From NCBI RefSeq assembly GCF_021462225.1, contig NC_061794.1:18679784-18743783 (forward strand): a stretch of DNA of 64,000 nucleotides, in the 5' to 3' direction. The notes under the pieces were generated by a model. That model was not told where the DNA came from. It worked only from the letters and a program-made list of their open reading frames with translations, and ran no database searches. Both the position numbers and the translations under genes were made by a program. The DNA is from Girardinichthys multiradiatus. Its lineage: Eukaryota > Chordata > Actinopteri > Cyprinodontiformes > Goodeidae. Shown in pieces: positions 36,102 to 46,218 of the stretch (its first letter is position 1; every line of letters begins with the position of its first letter).

Positions 36102-36685
36102 CAGTGCCTGACAAATGTGTTCATACCACTTTAACTTTTTCATATGTTGTTACTCTACAATTACAAACTTCAATGTGTTTTGTTGGAATTTCATGTGAAA
36201 CACAAAACAGCACAAAGAAAAAAAAAGAAAGTTATGAGAAGTCCTGTTTGAGAGCTAGGTTGAAGACACATCAAAGATGAGAAAGAAGGTGCTCTGGTTA
36301 GATAAGATCTAAACTGAACTTTTTAGCTTACACGTAAAACAATATGTGTGGTGAATAAGTAACACTGCTCATAGCCATTCTTCTTTGCTGTCTGTCTGAG
36401 CTCAGGCTCAGACAGACAGCAAGTTAAAAACAGATTCTGGGTTGCATTCAGGTTTGGACTTTGATTGGGCTGTTCTAACACATTGATATGTTTTGATGTA
36501 AACCATTGCATTGTAGCTCTGGTTGTAGATTTAGAGGGGTTTTCGTACTGGAAGGTGAAACACCGCCACAGTCTTAAGTTCTTTGCAGCCTCTAACAGGT
36601 TTTCTTCCAAGGTTTCCCTGTATTTGCATCCAACCATCCATCAACTCTGATAAGCTTCCCTGTTCCTGCAGAAAAAAAAGCATTC
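36102..36685 (-). mobile_element. Tc1-like element, first part (family B)
   Basis: It starts after TA (36100-36101) with CAGTGCCTGACAAATGTGTT, followed by an ATACCACTTTAACTTTTTCA block. These are the terminal sequences of a common fish Tc1 family. The - strand carries transposase C-terminal pieces (EENLLEAAKNLRLWRCFTFQ, then a degraded ...NQSPNLNATQNLF in place of the usual SPDLNPIENLW). The catalytic Glu is lost in this copy. The element is broken at about 36686 by a LINE insertion and resumes at about 37208. Confidence 0.8.
36385..36422. repeat. Perfect 17-bp-stem inverted repeat, TCAG loop
   Basis: Bases 36385-36401 (TTGCTGTCTGTCTGAGC) are the exact reverse complement of 36406-36422, with loop TCAG. 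The place corresponds to a transposase coding region that is not palindromic in related copies, so the palindrome arose within this copy. Confidence 0.9.
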
Positions 36686-37207
36686 CTCCACCACTGCCGT
36701 CATTCAGTCTGTCCTGTCTTCATCCATCTCAGTGTGGTTTGGCTCATCCACAAAACAGGACAGGTCCAGACTGCAACGAATAATCAGGACTGCAGAGAGA
36801 ATAATCAGGGCTGACCTTCCCTCCATCCAGGACTTATACAGGTCAAGGGTCAGGAAAAGAGCTGCTAAAATCTCTGCAGACCCCACACACCCTGCACATA
36901 AACTGTTCAGAGCTTTACCTTCAGGCCGCTGCTACAGAGCACTGTTCACTAAAACCAGCCGCCACAGAGACAGTTTCTTCCCCCAGCATACAGATGTTGC
37001 AAATGCACCTTTTTTGTTAGATATGTGTAAATTGTAAATTTGTATATTCTGTAATGCTGAATATTGCATTGTACATTGTATATTGTACATTGTAAATTGT
37101 AAATTTGTATATTCTGTAATGCAAAAACAGAACAAAAGAGCAAAGTGTACCGGAGTCAAATTCCTTGTTTGTATGCACGAACTTGGCAATAAAGCTGACT
37201 CTGATTC
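36686..37207 (+). mobile_element. 5'-truncated LINE, 3' end, inserted in a Tc1 element
   Basis: The + strand encodes a C-terminal LINE segment: TAVIQSVLSSSISVWFGSS, then TKQDRSRLQRIIRTAERIIR, then ADLPSIQDLYRSRVRKRAAK, then ISADPTHPAHKLFRALPSG and KTSRHRDSFFPQ. Open from about 36692 to the stop near 37037, it is a typical L2/Rex-like post-RT domain. The 3' UTR follows and ends GCAATAAAGCTGACTCTGAT with a short CTGATT-type tandem tail. The left junction interrupts Tc1 sequence and the right junction resumes it (TGATGCTGCCACCACCATG). A 31-bp direct repeat lies in the 3' UTR. Confidence 0.85.
37027..37122 (+). repeat. 31-bp direct repeat in a LINE 3' UTR
   Basis: Positions 37027-37057 and 37092-37122 are identical (GTAAATTGTAAATTTGTATA...AATGC), separated by AT-rich TTGTACATTGTATA-type filler that is itself repetitive. 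Confidence 0.9.
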
Positions 37208-37245
37208 TGATGATGCTGCCACCACCATGTTTCTTAGTGGGAATG
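37208..37245 (-). mobile_element. Tc1-like element, second part (family B)
   Basis: TGATGCTGCCACCACCATGT followed by TTCTTAGTGGGAATGGTG is the expected continuation of the family B sequence broken at 36685. It then stops abruptly at a junction with family A sequence. Confidence 0.7.
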
Positions 37246-37955
37246 GTGCCTTCATGGTAAAATAGCTGCTAGGAAACCACTGCTGAGGACAGGCAACAAG
37301 CAAAAGAGACTTGTTTGAGCTAAAGAACACAAGGAATGGACATTAGACCAGTGGAAATCTGTGCTTTGGTCTGATGAGTCCAAGTTTGAGATCTTTGGTT
37401 CCAACCACCGTGTCTTTGTACGGCGCAGAAGAGGTGAACGGATGGACTCTACATGCCTGGTTCCCACCATGAAGCATGGAGGAGGAGGTGTGATGGTGTG
37501 GGGGTGCTTTGCTGGTGACACTTGGGGATTTATTCGAAATTGAAGGCATACTGAACCAGCATGGCTACCACAGCATCTTGCAGCGGCATGCTATTCCAAC
37601 CGGTTTGCATTTAGTTGGACCATCATTTATTTTTCAACAGGACAATGACCCCAAACACACCTCCAGGCTGTGTAAGGGCTATTTGACCAAGAAGGAGAGT
37701 GATGGGGTGCTGCGCCAGATGACCTAGCCTCCACAGTCACTGGACCTGAACCCAATCGAGATGGTTTGGGGTGAGCTGGACTGCTGAGTGAAGGCAAAAG
37801 GGCCAACAAGTGCTAAGCATCTCTGGGAACTCCTTCAAGACTGTTGGAAAACCATTTCAGGTGACTACCTCTTGAAGCTCATCAACAGAATGCCAAGAGT
37901 GTGCGGAGCAGTAATCAAAGCAAAAGGTGGCTACTTTGAAGGACCTAGAATATAA
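37246..37955 (+). pseudogene. Tc1-like transposase C-terminal pseudogene (family A, copy 2)
   Basis: The frame picks up at HGKIAARKPLLRTGNKQKR and holds all three catalytic acidic residues: VLWSDESKFEIFG, FQQDNDPKHTS and DLNPIEMVWGELD. It is inactive. A TGA replaces the Trp codon near 37317. A two-base deletion near 37522 shifts frame. A TAG replaces a Trp codon near 37726, and a TGA occurs near 37786. Unlike copy 1 it keeps the CAGCGGCATG decamer near 37580 and the KKESDGVLRQM segment, so the two copies decayed independently. Confidence 0.9.
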
Positions 37956-38120
37956 GACATATTTTCAGTTGTTTCACACTTTTTTGTTCAGTATATAATT
38001 CCACATGTGTTAATTCATAGTTTTAATGTTCTCAGTGTGAAGCTACAATATTCATAGTCATGAAAATAAAGAAAACTCTTTGAATGAGAAGGTGTGTCCA
38101 AACTTTTGGTCTGTACTGTA
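37246..38120 (+). mobile_element. Tc1-like transposon, 5'-truncated (family A, copy 2)
   Basis: Nearly identical over most of its length to 14187-15027 of the first copy, starting at CCTTCATGGTAAAATAGCTG. The right end is intact: GGTCTGTACTG before TA at 38119-38120. The left half, with the 5' inverted repeat and the DNA-binding region, is missing. The left junction falls in family B Tc1 sequence. Confidence 0.92.
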
Positions 38121-39617
38121 TATACATGATGAGCTTGGAAACAGCTATTTGTCCTTTTGTTTAATTGGCCTTTAAATATTTAAAACTAGGAATCAGTGCC
38201 AGATTACCTTTATGTGAATAGCAGAATGAAGGGTTTTCCAACAGGATAGCATTGTAGCAAAATGAGTGGTTTCACTAGTCAAAAGGACAACTAATGGTCT
38301 GTAGTTAAGATGATTTATAACTACAGGACTATAGTGTATTGTATAAAGGATGAGTTAACCCAGATGCAGCATTAGTCAGAGTCTCACTCCTTTTTAATAA
38401 TTTTATAATGATTCTAAAACTGTCAAGCAACTCAAAAGAGGAATATCTAGAATTTCTTTCCATCATCCTGTTCTGATTTCCTGGTATTTTAGAAGCTGCT
38501 AGCTTGAGTTTTATGAAGAAAGGCGTTTTGGCAGAGCAGTATGTTGTTGTCAAATGGACAGGTTAACACAGTTAAAAGTCCGAATTCAACTGAAAAAGGC
38601 TCAATTACTAAATGAAACCTATATTCATAAGGGAAACATGCAGGCTTTGCTGTTTTTATTATTTTAGTTTAATAGTTGTTTAAAGTTTTAAGACTGGTAC
38701 ATTTGCAATGCAACATACAAGGCAAAAAGTTCAGTATATTGGTGCTGATAGTTTATTTAGTAAATATGTCATTAAGGAATAATGTGGGCATACAGTTGTA
38801 TACAACACATTAGGCCCCCTGGTTGACATTTAAACAAGCTTTGGATTACTGGATTCCCCATCACTGTAAATAAGCAAATCATGTTTGCAGTTGCTTTACG
38901 AATTCCTTGAATTTCTACTTTAAATGTGTTTAAAACACTTACTTTGGACAGATTAATACATTTAATGTATTACCAATCATCTTATTTTAATGTAGAGTTA
39001 GGATTGAGGTTATTAAGAGTGAAGGTGCTTCTGGCTATGCATGTACATGAAAAGAAAGCATAGTTACCCTACTTCTTGTATAGTTGTGCCTGTTGTTCTT
39101 TTAACTGAAATTGAGACAATTGAGAACAAATATTCGCTCCTTAATTCTTAGGTAGGTTGAGTGGATATTGTTAAATTATATTTTTTCTTCAAGACACGTA
39201 ACGAGTGGATCCTGCTGATCATTTGTCTTGGCTCAAATAAATCTTTCTCAGCCTGTTTATAAATAGATAATGAGCCTTCAATGTAAATGAGCAAGATTGA
39301 TGGTGTATTAGTCTTTGAGGGTCAACCTAATCCTTCATGTAGTGACGAAGAACACTTCACCAACACTGTGTGAAGGAGAAAACAGTAAAAAAAGGAAAGT
39401 GCAAGGTTGTATATTTTGTTTAATGCACATCTTTATTTTAATGAGCCACTGGATTAGGTTATTATGTTTCTTATCATCATCTTCAGAGCAAGCCCCTTTA
39501 TTGATGAAATAATTTTCACCTTTATCCTCTTCAGCTAGGTGACATTTGGAGAAGTTTAACAGAACCCTGTCGTAGAGTCTTGATATTTTACTGATATCTG
39601 CAACTTAGCTACTGGCT

Positions 39618-40588
39618 CAGGGCCAGCCCAAGAAATAAGCAAACTAACCTGCTTCGAGCCTTGGGGCAGTTAAGGCCCCTAAGAACGCCGGCAATCTCTC
39701 AGAAAAAGATAATAAAATTTTATATTTGTAATGAACTTCATCAAGAATAAGAATACTTTAAAACGTATTTAGATGCTTTCGCAAAAGCAAAATACAATTA
39801 ATTCTAGATTTTTCTTTATCTGAAAGGAAAATCTTAATACTTTCTTAATTATATTTACAAATGCAACAATCAACCAGCTAGAGATCATAGTTTGCGTATT
39901 TCTTTTTCAACAAAAAATAGGCAAATTATATTATAATTATATATAACATATAGTTAGCTCCCCCCTATAGTTCATAAACATCAAAACTAAGAACTAGCAT
40001 AACTTCCATAAATATATGCATTAATTACCATGAACTTTATCATGAACACTTATCATGAAGTTACCATGAACACTTGCTGTTATTTTAATGAAAATGACAT
40101 AAAGGTTAGGGGCACTTGCTTGAATGTATCATAAATGGCTGTAAGCTTGTAGATCTTTCTTTTTCTGATGGTTTCAAAACATCCACCGTCTGTCAAAGAA
40201 CATGCAGCATTATGTTTCACGGGTTTAAGTCCTTAGTAATAAATATCTGAATCAGTTAAAATCAGAATTTGTCAGGCCAAGCAAAACCTGATCAGTCATA
40301 ATGTAATGCTGTTGTGTATTTATGTATTTATTATTGCCTCCAATGCGTGTGCTGGGGTCATATTTTATTCACAATGTAAATCTTTGAAAACAAATGTATA
40401 GGGAATTAATTGGCAATTATTCATGGCACAAACTTTTACATTTGTATTAAAGGGCTCCCCACTGGACACAGACCTTTTCTCTGTCCTATGCGATGTTAGA
40501 GATGATGTGGTGACTGATGGGTGATTGTGTTAATGGGCCCACAAATCAAATTCTGCAAAGGGCCCCATAAGACTTTGGGCTGACTCTA
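39618..40588. mobile_element. Possible non-autonomous hAT-like element
   Basis: The left end CAGGGCCAGCCCAAGAAATA, followed by AGCAAACTAACCTGCTTCGA and GGCCCC, resembles the ends of a widespread hAT family. The right end AAAGGGCCCCATAAGACTTT, followed by GGGCTGACTCT, is a partial inverted match (CAGCCCAA versus TTGGGCTG). Inside is AT-rich with no coding capacity. Target-site duplication was not confirmed. Confidence 0.35.
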
Positions 40589-40904
40589 TAATGGCTTCTC
40601 CATCAACTTTCCATTTAATCTAAATTGTCCGCTTCAGCTGGTTTTCTTTTAAAGTTTGTCTTTTCCTGTTCAAAGTGTTTTATAGAAGCATTATCTTAGG
40701 TAAGCCCTTAAAACAATCAACATATTGTCTTTTGACATATTTATTTTTAGCTGAAAGTTCTTTATTTAATGTCCAGAGAAAATAGCTTTCTTCCTCCAGA
40801 TGGTCTAAATGCATCATTTTACAGATTGCTGAAAACTGGCAATGTTTTAGCTTGAACGTCTGCATTCAGATCATTCTGTTTGCTGGAAAATGTCAGACAG
40901 ACAC

Positions 40905-41423
40905 ATTGCCTTTAAAAAGCATTCACATCCCCTTTATTTGTATTTTGTCAAGTTACAACCACAAGCCTTAATATATTTTATTGAGAATTTATGTGATAGA
41001 CAAACACAAAGCACTGGATAATTATAAAGTGAAAGAAAAATGAAACGTTGAATGAATACCATAAGAAATCCAGGTAAAGGCATTGTGGTGCCAGCATCAG
41101 GCTGTGGGAATGGTTTTCATTAGCAGGGACAGGGAAGCTGGTTAGAATTTATAGGAAGATCGATGAAGCCAAATACAGCTGAATCCTGTTGTGAATATTT
41201 ACTTTCCAGCAGGATGGCTGCAATGTAATGGTATAAAACAAAGCATAGTTAATATGTTAAAATGGCCCAGTCAAAGTCCACACCTGAACGCATTTTAAAA
41301 TCTGTGGCAAGAATGGAGGTGTGCTCTTTACAGACGCTTTCCATCCATTCTGACTCAGCTGGAGGTATTTTGTGAAAAAACTAATTGGTAAAAATTTCAG
41401 TCTCTAAATATGCAAAGCTGTCA
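40905..41423 (+). mobile_element. Tc1-like relic, internally deleted (family B)
   Basis: It starts with terminal-type sequence AAAAAGCATTCACATCCCCT (40914), then a TTGTCAAGTTACAACCACAA block (40946) and GTGATAGACAAACACAAAGC (40992). Transposase-region blocks are GGCATTGTGGTGCCAGCATC (41078), GACAGGGAAGCTGGTTAGAA (41127), AAAATGGCCCAGTCAAAGTC (41260) and a TTTCAGTCTCTAAATATGCA block (41395). It stops at GCAAAGCTG (about 41423), just before the left arm of the palindrome. Relative to family copies, the right TIR is missing. Confidence 0.75.
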
Positions 41424-41433
41424 GAGGCAAAAT

Positions 41434-41792
41434 AAAATAGTCTCATTAGAATCAGACATTTTTTAGACATTGAATTTATAACACTGAATTTTTATCCTGT
41501 GTAATTATGTATGTTAATTTTTTTTTGTACTTACAATTTGCCAGCAAAAATTCACCTACAAGAATTCGCCTGAAAAAATTCACCTGCAGAAATTCACCTG
41601 CAAAAATTCGCCTGCAAATGTGTTGACCTTCTGGTGACTCAAGCCAAAGCAATCAGCACTCGATCGAGTCGAGCGTCTTTTAGCCAATCAGATTACGCTT
41701 ATTTGATCACGTGACACACCATTGCCTTGGGCAGTGGCGAGTCTCTTAACAGTTTGCTGGATAGTGGCTTATTGAAGATCAGTGATGAGATT
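41434..41792 (+). repeat. Left arm of a large inverted repeat (359 bp)
   Basis: Reads AAAATAGTCTCATTAGAATC at its outer end. It runs through a 14-bp tandem array (41532-41615) and a unique ~175-bp stretch containing AATCAGATTACGCTTATTTG and ATCACGTGACACACCATTGC. It ends GAAGATCAGTGATGAGATT at 41792. It is the reverse complement of 46219-46663 with minor differences and fewer array units. With the right arm it makes a foldback (inverted-arm) element. Confidence 0.9.
41532..41615 (-). repeat. 14-bp minisatellite, 6 units (left arm)
   Basis: In the - strand sense the unit is GCAGGTGAATTTCT, with variants such as GCAGGCGAATTTTT. Six head-to-tail units fill exactly 84 bp. The mirror array in the right arm has 12 units. 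Confidence 0.9.
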
Positions 41793-41805
41793 CAAATGGG
41801 TGTTA

Positions 41806-44800
41806 ATTCAAGTCAATTCAATTCAGTTTTATTTATATAGCGCCAATTCACAACACATGTTGTCTCAAGGCACTTCACAACAGTCAGGTACATACATTCC
41901 AATTAATCCTAACAATTGAACAGTGCAGTCAGAGTTAGCTTTTTATTCAAATTAGATAAAAAGTTTTTCTATCTAAGGAAACCCAGCAGATTGCGTCCAG
42001 TCAGTGACTTGCATCATTCCCTCCTCCCGGATGAGCATGTAGAGACAGTGGACAGTCACTGGCGTTGACTTTGCAGCAATCCCTCATACTGAGCATGCAT
42101 GTAGCGACAGCGGAGAGGAAAAACTCCCTTTTAACAGGAAGAAACCTCCAGCAGAACCAGGCTCAGTGTGAGCGGCCATCTGCCACAACCGACTGGGGGT
42201 TTGAAAGAACAGAGCAGAGACACAAAAGAACACAGAAGCACTGATCCAGGAGTCCTTTCTATGGGAAGGAAAAGTAAATGTTAATGGATGTAGCTCCTTT
42301 AGTTGTTTCACCTAGAAAGAAAGAACAGATAAACTCTGAGCCAGTTTTCAAGGTTAGAGTCTGAAAGAGAGCACATATAATTAGTTACAGTAAAAGCTCA
42401 GTCAATTTCCATGTCTAGGAGAGAGAAAGGGTTAAACACTAAAAGACAGGGCTATGTGGATCATCGGTAGAGGGTGAGCATTAAGTTGTTGCCAGCTGAA
42501 GCTCGGACGATTCCCCTCTCCAGAAAGGTGTCACAGGCAGACACAGAGCCAGGCCAGGTGTAGCTTCTAGGAAGAGAAAAGAGAGAACAAGGTTAAAAGC
42601 TGAAATAACAACAAACAATGCAAAATTGGAGAGTAGTGTGAGAATGTAGCGAAGAGGGTGAAAGTGGTCGTTATGTCCTCCAGCAGCCTAAGCCTATAGC
42701 AGCATAACTACACAGATAGTTTCAGTTCAGATTATTTAGTTAAACGGCGCTTATTTATAACAATGTCGTCTCAAGGCACCTCACAAAGGGTCCCACTGAT
42801 GGTCATTGTTATACTAAAAACCACAATGATTAGGATACCTCCCTCTGTCAGACTGATTATAACCATTGGAAAGGAGAAGAGGTCATACTGGTAGCAGAAA
42901 TGGAGGGTGTGTTTGCACCTCAGCCATAACTGAGCCGGTTTAGGCTAAACCTGACTCCCCCTTACTCCAACCAACAGGGAGGGAAGAAGACGGCGGTAAA
43001 AAATAAGGAAGATAGCTCAGGGTAAACTAAGCCACTCTAACTATAAGCTTTATCAAAAAGGAAAGTTTTAAGCCTAGCCTTAAAAGTAGACAAGGTGTCT
43101 GCCTCACGGACTAAAGCTGGGAGCTTGTTCCACAGGAGAGGAGCCTGATAACTAAATGATCTGCCTCCCATTCTACTTCTAGAGACTCTAGGAACCACCA
43201 GTAAACCTGCAGTCTGAGAACGAAGTGCTCTGTTAGGAACATATGGAACAATCAGATCTCTGATGTATGATGGAGCTAGATCATTAAGGGCTTTTATATG
43301 TGAGGAGGATAATTTTAAATTCTATTCTGGACTTAACAGGGAGCCAATGAAGGGAAGCTAAAATAGGAGAAATATGATCTCTCTTTTTAATTTTAATCAG
43401 AACTCTTGCTGCAGCATTCTGAATCAGCTGAAGGCATTTAACTGCATTTTGTGGACATCCTGATAGTAACGAATTACAATAGTCCAGCCTTGAAGTAACA
43501 AATGCATGGACTAGTTTTTCAGCGTCACTCCTAGATAGGATATTTCTAATTTTGGCAATGTTCCGGAGATGAAAGAAGGAAATCCTAGAAACCTGTTTAA
43601 TACGGGATTTAAATGACATGTCCTGGTCAAAAATAACACCAAGGTTTTTTATTTTATTATCAGAGGTCAATTTAATGCCATCCAGGTTAAGTGATTGACT
43701 AAGCAGTTTCTTTTTTAAAGACTCCGGTCCAAAGACGACAACTTCTGTCTTTTCTGAATTTAGAAGCAAAAGGTTTAACGTCATCCAAGTTTTTATATCT
43801 TCAAGACATGCTTGTAGTCTATATAACTGGTTGGGCTCATCAGGATTTATGGATAAGTAAAGCTGAGTATCATCAGCGTAACAGTGAAAATTTATCCCAT
43901 GCTGCCTAATAATTTGACCTATTGGAAGCATATATATAGTAAAGAGAATTGGCCCAAGTACTGAGCCCTGTGGTACTCCACAATTAACCCTGGAGTTTAA
44001 AGATGATTTATCATTTACATGAACAAACTGGAATCTGTCAGACAGATAAGATTTAAACCAGCCTAGCACTGTTCCCCTGATCCCTACAGCATATTCCAGC
44101 CTTTCTAAGAGAATTTTGTGATCGACTGTATCAAATGCAGCACTGAGATCTAACAGAACCAGAACAGACACAATTCCATTATATGAGGCTATAAGAATAT
44201 CATTAGTGACTTTCAGCAGAGCTGTTTCAGTGCTATGATGAGCTCTGAAACCTGACTGAAACTCTTCAAACAGGTCATTGCTGTATAAATGCTCACATAT
44301 TTGATTAGCAACAATTTTCTCAAGAATTTTAGATAAAAATGGAAGATTGGATATAGGTCTGTAATTTTTCAAGTCATCTCGATCAAGCGAAGGTTTCTTA
44401 AGTAAAGGTTTAATTACAGCTAACTTAAAAGCCTGTGGCACATATCCATTTACTAAAGATAGATTAATCATATCTAAAATGGGGCTGGTAATCAGAGGGA
44501 ACACTTCCTTAAATAATTTGGTTGGGATTGGGTCTAACATACAAGTTGAAGGTTTAGATGAAGCTAATATTTCTAATAACTCAGGAAGCTTCACAGGATC
44601 AAAACAGTCCAAACACAAATCAGGTTCTGCAGTTATTTCCAATGTTGTCTCACTTGCTGAGGATGAAGTAATCATCTTTGGGAGTATGTCAAAGATTTTC
44701 TTTTAAATAGAATCAATTTTATTTAAGAAGAATCCCATAAAGTCATGGCTGCTAAGAGCTAAGGGAATGGATGGCTCAACAGAGCTATGACTCTGTGTAA

Positions 44801-46215
44801 GTTTAGCAACTGTACTAAAGAGAAACCTAGGATTATTCTTGTTCTTTTCTATTAATGATGAGAAATAAGCTGTTCTAGCTTGGCGAAGTGTCTTTTTATA
44901 CAACAGCAGGCTATTTTTCCAGATTAAGTAGGAATCCTCTAGGTGTGTAGAGCGCCATTTTCTATCCAATTTTCTAACATTGTGCTTTAAAGTACGCAGC
45001 TCTGAATTAAACCAAGGAGCTAGCCTCCTATTAATGATTACCTTCTTTTTCAAGGGGGCTGCATTGTCTAATGCATCACACAATGATGAAGAAACACTAT
45101 GAACAAAATAATCAATTTGTGAAGGGGCAGAAACAGAATTATTTCCCTCCACTGTGCTTTTCAGTGATAATGAGGAAATTAAAAGTGGAACAGATTCTTT
45201 AAAGGTTGTTACAGCATCGCCTGATAATGATCTACTATAAGGAAATTTTCTTTCAGGTGTGGAGTACTCGGTTAAATTAAACTCAAAGGTTATTAAGAAA
45301 TGGTCAGACAGGACAGGGTTATGAGAGAATATTGTTATGTCTTTACACTCAATGCCATATGTCAGCACAAGGTCCAGAGAATGAAGACAAAGGTGGGTAG
45401 GTTTGTTAATGTTTTGATCAAAGCCAATTGAGTCTAAGATAGCATTAAACGCTATATTTAGGCTATCACTTTCAGCGTCTACATGAATGTTAATATCCCC
45501 CACTATAATAACTTTATCTGTATTTAACACTAAATCAGATAAAAGGTCTGAAAACCGATCCAAAAATTGAGAGTAAGGGCCTGGTGGACGGTACAAAACA
45601 ACAAACAGAAGATGTTTTAGTGCTTTGCAATTTGGATGAGGAAAACTAAGGATTAAATATTCAAAAGAGTTGTAGCTATTGATTGGTCTGGGACTAATCA
45701 ATAAATCAGACTGAAAGATGGTTGCTACTCCTCCTCCTCGCCCAGTAATTCGAGGAATGTGAAAATTTAAGTAATTAGTAGGAGTTGACTCATTTATAGT
45801 AACATAATCCTCTTGCTGCAGCCAGGTTTCTGTGAGGCAAAGTAAATCAATCTGATTGTCACAAATCAGGTCACTAACTAGCAATGTCTTTGAAGAGAGA
45901 GATCTTATGTTCAGTAAGCCACATTTAATTGTTTTATTTTTCTTTTCGGTCTGAGTTGTGTTTATTTTTATTAGATTTTCCTGATTTCCTCCTTTTAGAT
46001 TATTTTTTAATCTATTCAATTTTGGCTGTGGGCAAGACACTGTCTTAATATGGTAATGGGTGGGTAGCAGTACAGAAGCTGCAGAGAGGAGTGTTAAACT
46101 ACGACCCTGCTTCCTGGTGTGAACACTGGGTTGTCATAGTTTTGGAGAACTAATAAATTCGGCCAGATTCCTATTGTTAATTACCTGGCGTTTTGTAATA
46201 ATATATTTTGGGCAG
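41806..46215 (-). mobile_element. Nearly full-length LINE (L2/Rex-like), antisense
   Basis: Read on the - strand: a short 5' region (about 46215-46041), an endonuclease-RT reading frame (46040-43037), and a 3' UTR of about 1.2 kb ending at 41806 in an AATTGAATTG-type tail. The 3' UTR holds the fish repeat box seen on the + strand as TTTATTTATATAGCGCCAAT (41827) and CTCAAGGCACTTCACAA (41864). A second, divergent copy lies at 42719-42786. It is flanked on both sides by the arms of the inverted repeat. No target-site duplication could be identified. Confidence 0.85.
43037..46040 (-). pseudogene. LINE endonuclease-reverse transcriptase, nearly intact
   Basis: The first ~240 codons form an APE-type endonuclease ([52 protein letters not shown]). 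The reverse transcriptase follows: KPLLKKPSLDRDDLKNYRPI, FQSGFRAHHSTETALLKV, VLLDLSAAFDTVDH, GVPQGSVLGPILFTIYM, and the catalytic YADDTQLYLS at about 43858-43887. Then come LDYCNSLLSGCPQN and LIQNAAARVL. Only two lesions are visible: one in-frame TAA at 44703-44705 and one extra A near 43290 that shifts the last ~85 codons (SYIRDLIVPYVPNRALRSQ through FKARLKTFLFDKAYS, stop at 43037-43039). The frame at 46040 opens with GTG, not ATG, so the true start is unresolved. A relatively young copy. Confidence 0.9.
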
Positions 46216-46218
46216 AAA

